From NCBI GenBank assembly GCA_002504495.1, contig DATC01000055.1, forward strand, positions 1-15,287: 15,287 nucleotides of DNA, in the 5' to 3' direction. Source of the stretch: Methanomassiliicoccaceae archaeon UBA537. GTDB lineage: Archaea; Thermoplasmatota; Thermoplasmata; Methanomassiliicoccales; Methanomethylophilaceae. A model generated the notes under the pieces. The model was not told the origin of the DNA. It did not search any database and saw only the letters and a program-made list of their open reading frames with translations. Positions within the stretch are counted from its first letter, which is position 1, and each line of letters opens with the position of its first letter. Position numbers and translations under genes: made by a program. Of the stretch, positions 1 to 6,992 are shown one piece after another.

Positions 1-888
1 CTGGCAGTTCTTACCCTCCTGGGCGGCGGGCTTTCCGGTGATGGCCTTGACGATGGGCCCCTCGTATCCGCAGTCCTTGTCGGGTCCGGTCGCACCGCAT
101 TCGGGGGCGACGAGAGTCCTGGCAGCGGAGATGGCACGGGTGACGGCAGAGTAGGTCCTCTGGACATCGTTGTCGAGGTAGCCGCCGGCCATGAACATCG
201 AGGTGTTGGCTCCGGAGCAGTTCGTGTCTCCTCCAGCGACGACCTTGTTCTTCTTGCAGATGTCGACGAACTCGGACCAGACGTACTCCATGTCGATGGA
301 TCCGAGGTATCCGACTCCGAACAGGAAGGCGACGATGTCTCCGTTGGTGACGGCGTAGTCGGCGAGCTCTTTTCCGCCGAGGGTCTCGCAGCTCAGGACG
401 TCCGCTCCGTTCTCGCAGGCGATCTCGGCGCAGTTGAACAGGGCTTCGGGGTAGGCGTGCTTTCCGCCCATTCCGGGCCTGTAGCCTTCCTCGGCCTCTC
501 TCTGGTCGGGGATGGTCTGCCTGACGGCGCAGTTCAGTCCGTACTCCTCGTGGTACTTCTCGCAGATGGCCTTCTGTCCCTCGACGACGGGAGTCGCCAT
601 TTTGGGGTTGCCCATCTGGGAGACCCACTCGGTCTCGAGCTGGACGTCGGGGAATCCGACGGTGACGGCCCTGTTGAGGATGTCCTTCGAGATGTAGTCG
701 ACGTACTCCTTCCTCAGGGACTCGGGGTCCTTCTCTTTTCCGGGCCTGGGTCCGTAGTTGATCTCGGGGATGACGCGGCCGGCTCCGACTTTCAGTCCGA
801 AGCCGTAGGAGATCGGGTGCTTGGAGACTCCGAAAACCATCTCGTCCGCGTTGTCGTATGCCATCTTGGTGTATCTAGTAGCTGCCAT
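1..888 (-). CDS. mtaB: Methanol--corrinoid protein methyltransferase MtaB (3' end cut by window)
   Basis: MtaB takes the methyl group from methanol and puts it on the Co(I) corrinoid of MtaC, the entry step of methylotrophic methanogenesis in the cytoplasm. The first 296 codons are present; the family is about 460 residues, so the C-terminal third lies outside. The N-terminus (MAATRYTKMAY, then ADEMVFGVSK) and the blocks GFPDVQLETE, GGDTNCSGANTSMF and GPDKDCGYE are strongly MtaB-like. The three zinc ligands known from the Methanosarcina barkeri enzyme (Glu164, Cys220, Cys269) align with Glu168, Cys224 and Cys273. The ATG lies 5 bases after the mtaC stop, with GGAGG inside the end of mtaC as ribosome binding site, so the two are translationally linked. 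No in-frame TAG is seen, as expected, since MtaB does not carry pyrrolysine. Confidence 0.96.
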   Translation of the reverse strand, partial: MAATRYTKMAYDNADEMVFGVSKHPISYGFGLKVGAGRVIPEINYGPRPGKEKDPESLRKEYVDYISKDILNRAVTVGFPDVQLETEWVSQMGNPKMATPVVEGQKAICEKYHEEYGLNCAVRQTIPDQREAEEGYRPGMGGKHAYPEALFNCAEIACENGADVLSCETLGGKELADYAVTNGDIVAFLFGVGYLGSIDMEYVWSEFVDICKKNKVVAGGDTNCSGANTSMFMAGGYLDNDVQRTYSAVTRAISAARTLVAPECGATGPDKDCGYEGPIVKAITGKPAAQEGKNCQ

Positions 889-893
889 TGTAA

Positions 894-1679
894 TCACTGT
901 CCTCCGACGATCTCGTCCCACTCTTCCCTTATTCTCTTCCAGTCGTATCCGGCGAGGATCTTGTCGGCTATCGGAGGGGTCTGGGGAGCCTTCTCGGAGT
1001 AGATTCCGAGGGGGAAGGACTCTGCGAAGTCGCGGTTGACTGCTCCGCCGGCTGCCATGAAGGGGATGTCGACGCCATCGGCGACGAGTTTCTCGGCGGC
1101 CCTGGGGAAGGCGGTCATGGTGGTGGTCATGAGGGCGGTTCCGGTGACCAGGATGGGCTTGACCTTCTCGACCTCTGCGACGACGTCGACGACGGCGACG
1201 TCCTTGCCCATGTCGATGACGGAGTATCCGGAGGATCTCAGCATGACGGCGGCGATGTTCTTTCCGATGTCGTGGGGGTCTCCCTCTGCGGCGTGCATGA
1301 CGACGGTTCCTTTGGTGGTCCTTCCGCCGGGAATCTGCTTCTCGGCGATGGCGATACCGATCTCCATGGTCTTGGCGGCCATCATGATCTCGGGCAGGTA
1401 GTAGATGTGCTCGGCGTACAGCTTTGCGACGCATTCCATTCCAACGACGAGTCCGTTGTTGATGATGTCGAGGGGATCCTTCTTGGCCTGGAGCGCCTTG
1501 GTCGTAGCGGGTCCGACTTCCTTGAACTTCATGTACAGGACGGTCTCCGCGACCTCTTTGAGAATCGGGTCTGCGGGGAGCATCTTCTTCGCGACGGCCT
1601 CAGGTGTGGTCTCGTTCTGAGCCTCGACGTCGTAGCGCCTGAGGATCTTGGCGAAGTCCACTTTGCTGTAGTCAATCAT
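894..1679 (-). CDS. mtaC: Methanol-specific corrinoid protein MtaC
   Basis: MtaC carries the cobalamin-like cofactor between MtaB and MtaA, which passes the methyl group to coenzyme M. The 261 residues match the family length of about 258. The N-terminal half is the helical cap domain. The B12-binding domain begins near residue 122 with TKGTVVMHAAEGDPHDIGKN; His136 in this motif is the lower axial cobalt ligand and has the same number in M. barkeri MtaC. The later GTALMTTTM and AAGGAVN segments fit the nucleotide-loop side of the Rossmann fold. I chose the ATG at 1679 because GGAGG lies 6 bases upstream and the family starts with this MIDYSK-type segment; a 20-codon upstream extension in the same frame has no family support. 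It is the first gene of the mtaCB operon. Confidence 0.96.
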   Translation of the reverse strand: MIDYSKVDFAKILRRYDVEAQNETTPEAVAKKMLPADPILKEVAETVLYMKFKEVGPATTKALQAKKDPLDIINNGLVVGMECVAKLYAEHIYYLPEIMMAAKTMEIGIAIAEKQIPGGRTTKGTVVMHAAEGDPHDIGKNIAAVMLRSSGYSVIDMGKDVAVVDVVAEVEKVKPILVTGTALMTTTMTAFPRAAEKLVADGVDIPFMAAGGAVNRDFAESFPLGIYSEKAPQTPPIADKILAGYDWKRIREEWDEIVGGQ

Positions 1680-1802
1680 TCGTTTTCCTCCATTTGCCTT
1701 GTGCGGCTGTTGCCGTACTTGACGGATTCTCCATTTCATTCGAAGTTATTTAACCCAAACCGAGGTTGGAAGTTATATCCATGGTTTTTATATTAAGCAT
1801 GA

Positions 1803-1901
1803 AATGTTTATATACTGCTGATTTTAACTCAGTTTATAGAATATTCGAATCAGGTGTTTGTTAATATACTCTTTATATACTAGCCGCTGAAGTATATAAA
1901 T
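1803..1901 (-). promoter_or_regulatory. mtaCB promoter zone with three TATA boxes
   Basis: Read on the minus strand, three good archaeal TATA boxes occur: ATTTATATAC (around 1890-1900), AGTATATAAAG (around 1871-1881) and AGTATATAAAC (around 1806-1816). Starts about 25 bases downstream would give leaders of roughly 105 to 185 bases before mtaC. Long leaders are known for mtaCB operons in Methanosarcina. The sequence does not show which box is used. The most distal box is also a fair TATA box on the plus strand. Confidence 0.6.
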
Positions 1902-1910
1902 GAGGAATCA

Positions 1911-1930
1911 ATTATCCTATTTAGGATAAT
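1911..1930. promoter_or_regulatory. Perfect 9-base dyad upstream of mtaCB, probable operator
   Basis: ATTATCCTA-TT-TAGGATAAT is a perfect inverted repeat with a 2-base spacer. On the minus strand it lies about 9 bases upstream of the most distal TATA box, just outside the factor B recognition position, where archaeal activators and some repressors bind. A further GATAATT copy follows at 1945-1951. The bound protein is unknown. Confidence 0.5.
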
Positions 1931-2118
1931 TTTCTGGATTTTATGATAATTGTAAATCCTGAGAAATGCCATTTCGTCTTCGCAGACGCCGGCGGATGTT
2001 CCAATGTTGGATATAGGTTGCATCCATCCATTTAAGAATCCAGCAATCTCTTTATCTATAGGTATAGGAAGAGGAGGACTCTCTGAAGAAAGACGGTCTT
2101 CGGTGTCCGATGAGGCAT
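1931..2118. other. Non-coding stretch between the mtaCB control region and the terC terminator
   Basis: No reading frame here has the codon use of the neighbouring genes or a convincing ribosome binding site. A small hairpin (CGTCT-TCGC-AGACG, 1975-1988) is visible. The plus-strand TATA-like element near 1891-1900 and the T-rich block near 2120 could bound a short plus-strand RNA of about 200 bases, but nothing else supports one. Confidence 0.35.
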
Positions 2119-2147
2119 CGTTTTTCCAAAAAGGAAAAAAGACGAAC
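2119..2147 (-). terminator. Terminator downstream of terC
   Basis: On the minus strand, about 35 bases after the terC stop, the sequence reads TCTTTTTTCC followed by TTTTTGG and AAAAACG. It combines two T-tracts with an inverted repeat (TTTTTCC/GGAAAAA). T-tracts are the usual archaeal termination signal; the symmetry means it could also stop transcripts from the plus strand. Confidence 0.6.
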
Positions 2148-2181
2148 GTCGAGCATGCGGGCCCGACGTCCGTGAATGGTT

Positions 2182-3111
2182 TTATCCGTCCGATCGGGCG
2201 GTCTTCGCTTCGGAGCGGTTCTTGGCGAGCGAGGCGACGACGGTCACCGCCAGTATGCCCAGGATGACTCCGAGCGACAGAAGGATGGGGATCTCCACCA
2301 CGGAGTGGAGGAGCAGCTTCGCGGAAACGAAGAGGAGTATGGCTCCGAGTCCGTACTTGAGGTATCTTATGTGCGTCATTCCTCCCTTGATCACGAAGAA
2401 CAGGGATCTGAGTCCCATGACCGCGAAGATGTTGGACGCGTAGATCACGAGGGTGTCGGTGGATATGGCGAGGACGGCCGGAATCGAATCCATCGCGAAG
2501 ATGAGGTCGGAGAGCTCGATGACGATGATGCACATCAGTATCGCCGAGATGACCCTCTTCCCGTCCTTCTTGACGAACAGGCGTCCGTCGGCCTCGGAGG
2601 CGTCCACATAGTCGAAGCGCCTCTTCATGAAGGCCGCGATCTTGTTCTCGCCCTCGTCCTCCTTTCCGAACAGCGTCTTCAGGGCCGCGTAGACGAGCAC
2701 CAGTCCGAACACGTAGAGCAGCCAGTCGAACATCTGCAGGAGTTCGACTCCCGCGAAGATGAATATCGCACGGAACACGATGGCTCCGACTATCCCGTAG
2801 AAGAGGGCCTTGTGCTGGTCCTCGTCCGGGATGGCGAAGTACGAGAAGATTATGATGAACACGAACAGGTTGTCCATGCTCATGGACTCCTCGATCACAT
2901 ACGCCGTGAAGTACTCCATCGTGAGATCGGCGTCCCCGGTGACGTAGAGGAGCAGTGCACCGAACGCCAAGGCTATGCCCACCCACAGCCCGGTCTGGAG
3001 CAGCGCGCTCCTGAGAGGTATGTGGTGCGGCTTTCTGTTGGCTATGAAATCTGCGGCGATCATCACCATGACGATCGCGGCGAACACAAGCCACAGATCT
3101 GATTCCTGCAT
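2182..3111 (-). CDS. TerC/Alx family integral membrane protein, probable manganese exporter
   Basis: This 309-residue protein has about nine membrane segments and the two signature blocks of the TerC family: EESMSMDNLFVFIIIF near residue 74 and ELSDLIFAMDSIPAVLAIS near residue 200. The acidic residues in these blocks are the metal-binding ones in bacterial Alx and MeeF/MeeY proteins, which export Mn(II). A charged cytoplasmic loop (about 149-186) separates the two halves, as is normal. The ATG at 3111 is chosen because a TTAAC-type box lies about 27 bases upstream, implying a leaderless transcript. It is transcribed away from the EIIC-like gene. The original tellurite-resistance name does not prove that function. 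Family assignment is firm; substrate is inferred from family and the nearby metal genes. Confidence 0.9.
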   Translation of the reverse strand: MQESDLWLVFAAIVMVMIAADFIANRKPHHIPLRSALLQTGLWVGIALAFGALLLYVTGDADLTMEYFTAYVIEESMSMDNLFVFIIIFSYFAIPDEDQHKALFYGIVGAIVFRAIFIFAGVELLQMFDWLLYVFGLVLVYAALKTLFGKEDEGENKIAAFMKRRFDYVDASEADGRLFVKKDGKRVISAILMCIIVIELSDLIFAMDSIPAVLAISTDTLVIYASNIFAVMGLRSLFFVIKGGMTHIRYLKYGLGAILLFVSAKLLLHSVVEIPILLSLGVILGILAVTVVASLAKNRSEAKTARSDG

Positions 3112-3226
3112 GCATGCCGCATATCCTCATGGTAGTTAAGACTGTCAAAACCGACTGCGTCGTCATCGCGGCATCCGTTGTCCGCTTCTGTGCAAACGGC
3201 TTAATACGCACCTGCGATGGAACACC
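3112..3226. promoter_or_regulatory. Divergent promoter region, terC / EIIC-like gene
   Basis: On the plus strand CTTAATACG at 3200-3208 lies about 26 bases before the ATG at 3227. On the minus strand TCTTAACTAC near 3136-3146 lies about 27 bases before the ATG at 3111. Both spacings fit leaderless archaeal transcripts. No clear operator was seen. Confidence 0.45.
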
Positions 3227-4273
3227 ATGAACGGAATCGGGAACGGAGCTCTCGACGCTCGCGCGATCAGGCAGTTCCTGATGACCACCACCAACGGGAT
3301 GGCCATCGGACTATTCGGTACGCTGATAATAGGAACGATAATCTCCGTCTTCGCAGACATCCCCGGTCTCGAGCAGCTGGATTCCTTCGCTTCGCTGGTC
3401 AAGAGCCTAATGGGGGCCGGCATCGGATTGGGCGTGGCCCTCTCCCTGAAGAAGGAGGGGGTCGCGGTCGTCGCGCTCATGGCGGCCGGAGCCGCCGGCA
3501 ATTTGATGTTCGATTTCGCTGACTGCGCGTTCCATACGATCTCCGATCCGCTGTCCTGCTACGTGTCCGTGCTCTTCGCATTGCTGGCCATTTCCAGACT
3601 GAAGAAGACGTCGGTCGATCTGATCCTCGTGCCGCTGGTCGGACTCATGGCGTCACTGCTGTACTGCGTCGTGCTGTCATTCGCCGTGCATCAGATAACC
3701 CTCGGGATCGGCTCCGTCATAGAGGCCAGCTTCGATATCATGCCTCTTCCGATGTGCGTGATCGTCGCAGTCCTCGTTGGGATGGCGCTGACCGCGCCGA
3801 TAAGCTCCGTCGCGATATGCGTCGCCATCGGCATAGGCAGCGTGCCGTTGGCGGCCGGGGCCGCGCTGGTCGGGTGCTGCGTGCAGATGGTGGGATTCGC
3901 CGTTCAGACCGCCTACGACAACAGGGCCGGGGCCGTCTTCGCCGTAGGGATCGGTACCAGCATGCTCCAGTTCAAGAACATCGTCCGGAAGCCCTTGATA
4001 TGGATCCCCACGACGGTCGCTTCGGCCATCCTGGCTCCTTTCGCCTACCTGTTCGACTTCGCCACGGATTCCGTCGGAGCGGGCATGGGCACGTCCGGCC
4101 TCGTGGGACTGATCGACACCTTCAAGACGATGTCCTACGACCCGATGGCCATGGCCGAGGTCGTGCTCGTGTGCGTCGTGCTCGCAGCGGTCGTGGTCTT
4201 CGTCATCGATTTCGCGATGCGCAGGCGCGGGCTCATCGAGAAGGGAGACTTCTCGCTGAGCTCCGAGCTCTGA
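3227..4273 (+). CDS. EIIC-like membrane protein (PTS_EIIC_2 family), orphan
   Basis: The 348-residue product is almost entirely hydrophobic, with about nine or ten membrane segments. It has the glycine-rich signatures of the PTS_EIIC_2 group: TTTNGMAIGLFGTLIIGTI near residue 20, GVALSLKKEG near 68 and GAGMGTSGLVGLIDTF near 285. Related proteins are usually annotated as PTS sugar transporter subunit IIC. No EIIA, EIIB, HPr or EI gene is in the window, and methanogens generally lack the phosphotransferase system, so sugar phosphorylation is unlikely; a stand-alone transporter for an unknown small molecule is more plausible. The gene has its own leaderless promoter and ends 2 bases from the end of the convergent ZIP gene. 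Confidence 0.8.
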   Translation: MNGIGNGALDARAIRQFLMTTTNGMAIGLFGTLIIGTIISVFADIPGLEQLDSFASLVKSLMGAGIGLGVALSLKKEGVAVVALMAAGAAGNLMFDFADCAFHTISDPLSCYVSVLFALLAISRLKKTSVDLILVPLVGLMASLLYCVVLSFAVHQITLGIGSVIEASFDIMPLPMCVIVAVLVGMALTAPISSVAICVAIGIGSVPLAAGAALVGCCVQMVGFAVQTAYDNRAGAVFAVGIGTSMLQFKNIVRKPLIWIPTTVASAILAPFAYLFDFATDSVGAGMGTSGLVGLIDTFKTMSYDPMAMAEVVLVCVVLAAVVVFVIDFAMRRRGLIEKGDFSLSSEL

Positions 4274-4275
4274 CC

Positions 4276-5049
4276 TCATCGGTGGACGTGGGGGAACGCG
4301 AAGGCCATCAGTCCGATGATGGCTATGCCGAGGAGAATCGCAAGAAGAGCGTTCCTGTCGTGTTTGTTCCTGTGGAAGGCCTCGGGCAGGATGTCGCACA
4401 TGGCCACGTAGAGGAACGTTCCGGCGGCGAACATCATGGGCACTCCGCACATGCCCCCGATATCGGAGACGCCGCTGACAATCATGAAGAACAGCAATCC
4501 CGCCACAGGGGTGACGAGCCCGAATCCGAGGAGATATCTCATCGACTTCCTCTTCTCTATGCCGTCGGAGAGCATGAGAGTCGACAGGGAGAACAGCACC
4601 ACGAACTTGTGGATGCACATTCCGATCGTCGTCAGAAGGGCGACGGCGTCTCCTGCGAGGAACGTCGCGGCGAGGGCGAGACCGTCGCACGCGGCATGGA
4701 CCGAGAGGCCCATGAGGGAGGCGATGGACGGCGGCATGCCCTTGAAGTCCTCCACGCATCCTCCCGAGTGCCTGTGCCTCATCAGAGTATCTACGCACAG
4801 CACGAGGACGAAGCCGGCCAGCAGGGCCCACATGCTGTCGTGGGCATCGATCCCGCTCTCTTCGCATTCCTCGAAAGCCTCGGGAAGCAGGAGAAGGAAG
4901 AGCAGGCCGAGGAATATCCCGGCGCTGAGAGCAACCAGAAGGTGGGATGTCCTGTCGGAGAGCTGCCTCGTCCGAGGCAGGACGGCGCCGATCATCGATA
5001 CGGCCAGTATGCCCACGGAGTACAGCACGAACATCAATTCGGCGTCCAT
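4276..5049 (-). CDS. ZIP family metal transporter
   Basis: This 257-residue, eight-helix protein matches the ZIP (SLC39) family, which moves Zn(II), Fe(II) or Mn(II) into the cytoplasm. The helix 4 metal site reads SVHAACDGLALA (His118, Asp122). The helix 5 site reads MCIHKFVVLFSL (His147, Lys148), resembling the HK form of the ZIP9-like branch rather than the common HEIPE form; the usual proline after HK is absent. A short loop with HRHSGGC (about 92-98) stands where ZIP proteins carry a His-rich metal loop. The ATG at 5049 sits about 25 bases after a TTAATATAA box, so the message is probably leaderless. It diverges from a NikR-like gene, which suggests metal-controlled expression. The metal cannot be read from the sequence. 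Confidence 0.88.
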   Translation of the reverse strand: MDAELMFVLYSVGILAVSMIGAVLPRTRQLSDRTSHLLVALSAGIFLGLLFLLLLPEAFEECEESGIDAHDSMWALLAGFVLVLCVDTLMRHRHSGGCVEDFKGMPPSIASLMGLSVHAACDGLALAATFLAGDAVALLTTIGMCIHKFVVLFSLSTLMLSDGIEKRKSMRYLLGFGLVTPVAGLLFFMIVSGVSDIGGMCGVPMMFAAGTFLYVAMCDILPEAFHRNKHDRNALLAILLGIAIIGLMAFAFPHVHR

Positions 5050-5067
5050 GTCGCTTCGTGTTGCTCA

Positions 5068-5097
5068 TTATATTAATAGATTTGTCGATGATTAATA
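5068..5097. promoter_or_regulatory. ZIP promoter overlapped by a NikR-type dyad operator (TATTAAT-N13-ATTAATA)
   Basis: The region between the divergent ZIP and NikR-like genes holds a perfect 7-base inverted repeat, TATTAAT at 5071-5077 and ATTAATA at 5091-5097, with 13 bases between. The 27-base span and wide spacing are like known NikR sites (28 bases in E. coli GTATGA-N16-TCATAC; TATTATT-N11-AATAATA type in Helicobacter). The left half overlaps the ZIP TATA box (TTAATATAA on the minus strand, 5068-5076), so binding should block ZIP transcription. The right half lies just before a possible TATA box for the regulator gene (ATTTAGATA, about 5100-5108), which would allow autoregulation. Confidence 0.65.
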
Positions 5098-5149
5098 AGA
5101 TTTAGATAGTTTCAGACAGTTTGTTCATATCGATCGGCAGGGTAATCCC

Positions 5150-5605
5150 ATGACAGTTGTAAGCGTATCGATGAACGATGACAACATCGACGCCCTGGAC
5201 AGGATCCAGGCGGCGTACGGCCTCAGCGGTCGTTCCGAGGCGGTCAGAGCATCTATAAACGCAGCGCTCGGAGAGATCAAGGAGCTGGAGGATATCGAAG
5301 GCGATGTGGAGGGCGTGCTCGTCATAGTCCGCGGGAACCACGAGGATCCGTGGATGGCGAGGATCCAGGGGTCCTATTCCGAATTCATCAAGACGCAGCT
5401 CCATTCCCATATGAAGAACCGGAAGTGCCTGGAGGTCATGATCGTCTCGTGCCCCTCCGACGTGTTCTCGAGAATGATACGCGATATAAAGTCGGAAGGC
5501 AAGGCGGACTATGTGAGATTCGTGCGTGCGCGACGGTTTCCGCCTTATTACGCGTTATTATATACTGAACAGCTCATGTCTTCAGCGGATGGGATGCAAG
5601 CATGA
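5150..5605 (+). CDS. NikR-like ribbon-helix-helix metal-responsive repressor
   Basis: The 151-residue product has the NikR layout: an N-terminal ribbon-helix-helix DNA-binding domain (about 1-45, with the SGRSEAVRASI signature) and a C-terminal ACT-like metal domain (about 55-137). The metal motif reads LHSHMKNRKCLEV: His85, His87 and Cys93 align with E. coli NikR His87, His89 and Cys95. The fourth square-planar ligand, His76 of E. coli, aligns with Gly74, so the nickel site is incomplete. The gene diverges from a ZIP transporter rather than a nickel transporter. Its TGA overlaps the start of the next gene (ATGA), so they form an operon. I infer a repressor of ZIP responding to Zn, Fe, Mn or Ni; calling it nikR would be premature. 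Confidence 0.82.
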   Translation: MTVVSVSMNDDNIDALDRIQAAYGLSGRSEAVRASINAALGEIKELEDIEGDVEGVLVIVRGNHEDPWMARIQGSYSEFIKTQLHSHMKNRKCLEVMIVSCPSDVFSRMIRDIKSEGKADYVRFVRARRFPPYYALLYTEQLMSSADGMQA

Positions 5606-6930
5606 GTGACAACACTCCACTTAGCGGTAGCGCTGGACCTCATAAGGGTTTCAGGAAGGGATTGGGGGCCATATTCTCGGGAACCGACTCCTCCGCAGCG
5701 ATCAAGAGCAACATCTCGAAGGCCGGCCACAGCATCAAGAAGAGCCTCTTCCAGCACAAGGGGGCTCCTACAGCCGGCTGCTCTCCCGGCGTGCGCGAGT
5801 TCGGGAGCGACGGCTACGAGAAGTTCAATATCGATGGGGACGCCATCTTCATAACGAAGAGATCCGACGACGTGTTCTCCGACGACGAGTTCGTCGACGC
5901 AGGTCTCGGAAGCTATGTGGGCCGCAGATCCGCGCCCGCTCCGTCTCGTTCCAGCGAGGAGGTCGAGATCCGGACCTCCCAGGGGTCGTCATTCTATCCG
6001 GACCTGGGCACCAGTCCTGCTCCGAAGACGTTCAGCGGCATAGGGCGTCAGACCGCTCCTGCGGCATCCGTCGCCTCTTCCGTATCATCTGCATCATCCG
6101 TTCACAAGACGGCGGTTCCGAGATTCCTCGATAACATATCCCGTCAGCCTGCCGTATCCAGGCCGACGAAGGCCATCGACTGGTCCGACGATGACGACTC
6201 CGAGGAAGAGGGCGTCGTCATAATGAAGGGCGGGGACGCCGTCGCGGAGCCGGAGATCCAGGTCCCCATCGTCGAGGAGGCCGTCGAGGTCGAGGTCCCC
6301 TCCGATGCGCCGTCGATCGACATGCCTGTCGAGGCTCCTGTCGAGCCGGAGCCGGTCAAGATCCCGCAGCCCGTGCCGGATGTCGCTTCCAAGGAGGAGA
6401 TCTCTTCTGTGGAGGAGCCTGCAGAGCCCGTCGAGATCGATGTCGTCGAGGAGGCGGTCCGGATCCCGGAGGTCGAGGCCGTCGAGGAGACGATCGAGGA
6501 AGCTCCCGTCGTCGAGGAGGCCGTCGAGGTCCCCGAGGCCGAGGCCGTTCCTGTCGTCGAAGAGCCCGCGGTCGTTTCCAGGACTGAGCCCCAGAGGATC
6601 GAGGTGCCTCCGATGCAGCCCATCGAGGGACTCTATACCGAAGGGAACGCCCAGCCCGATGTCGCCACATCCATCTCCGAGACCGCCGTCGATGTCGCTT
6701 CGGCATCCGTGGAGACGTCCGATGTCGTGGATGCGGTCCAGGTCCGTCCGGAGCCCGTTCCGGCTCCCGAACCCGCGGATCTCAGCGCATACGGCATCAA
6801 GGAGCTCTCCGATCCGGTCGTCAGCCGTCCCAGGCCCAAGTACCGCACCTACAGATTCAATGGAGGCCGCCTCTGCGACTCCGATTCGGTCGAGGGGAAG
6901 AAGGAGGGGCCCCAGCGCCCTTTGGACTGA
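5602..6930 (+). CDS. Acidic, repetitive, probably disordered protein of unknown function (upstream part)
   Basis: I do not recognise this 442-codon gene. The first 50 residues are glycine- and lysine-rich (GFRKGLGAIFSG, then SISKAG-like segments). A short folded-looking stretch follows (about 70-110: DGYEKFNIDGDAIFITKR). A Ser/Ala/Pro linker leads to a long Glu/Val/Pro/Ala-rich region (about 200-345) with recurring VVEEAVEVPE units. No membrane segment or signal peptide is evident. It overlaps the NikR-like gene by 4 bases, so it is co-transcribed with it. The end is suspect: after KYRTYRFNGGRL the frame stops at 6930, while normal codon use continues in another frame to 7481 (see the frameshift finding). 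Confidence 0.7.
   Translation: MSDNTPLSGSAGPHKGFRKGLGAIFSGTDSSAAIKSNISKAGHSIKKSLFQHKGAPTAGCSPGVREFGSDGYEKFNIDGDAIFITKRSDDVFSDDEFVDAGLGSYVGRRSAPAPSRSSEEVEIRTSQGSSFYPDLGTSPAPKTFSGIGRQTAPAASVASSVSSASSVHKTAVPRFLDNISRQPAVSRPTKAIDWSDDDDSEEEGVVIMKGGDAVAEPEIQVPIVEEAVEVEVPSDAPSIDMPVEAPVEPEPVKIPQPVPDVASKEEISSVEEPAEPVEIDVVEEAVRIPEVEAVEETIEEAPVVEEAVEVPEAEAVPVVEEPAVVSRTEPQRIEVPPMQPIEGLYTEGNAQPDVATSISETAVDVASASVETSDVVDAVQVRPEPVPAPEPADLSAYGIKELSDPVVSRPRPKYRTYRFNGGRLCDSDSVEGKKEGPQRPLD
6271..6530 (+). repeat. Internal direct repeat in the acidic gene
   Basis: The same 20 bases, GTCGAGGAGGCCGTCGAGGT, occur at 6271-6290 and 6511-6530, exactly 240 bases (80 codons) apart, each encoding VEEAVEV. Degenerate copies lie between (for example near 6445). 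This points to growth of the Glu/Val/Pro region by in-frame duplication. Confidence 0.7.
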
Positions 6931-6992
6931 GGGATCTCGGCGACGCCCCCAGGCCCGTATGCGTCGACATCAGGGACCGCGTCCGCGATCTC

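Noticed and set aside
1..888. In-frame TAG (pyrrolysine) in the methyltransferase
   Set aside because: None is present in the visible 296 codons; MtaB does not use pyrrolysine, unlike the methylamine enzymes.
1838..1856. A tRNA T-loop-like ATTCGAATC
   Set aside because: The flanking DNA is AT-rich, with no acceptor, D or anticodon stem on either side.
1880..2023. A possible 47-codon minus-strand small protein upstream of mtaC
   Set aside because: It has no ribosome binding site or well-placed TATA box, its codons are unlike the neighbours, and it runs across the probable operator and a TATA box.
2176..3102. A 308-codon plus-strand frame rich in Glu, Asp and His opposite terC
   Set aside because: It is the mirror of a TerC gene with both family signatures; the composition is typical of antisense translation of a membrane protein gene.
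3112..3226. A manganese riboswitch (yybP-ykoY type) ahead of terC
   Set aside because: The likely message is leaderless and the 115-base gap shows no matching fold; these riboswitches are bacterial.
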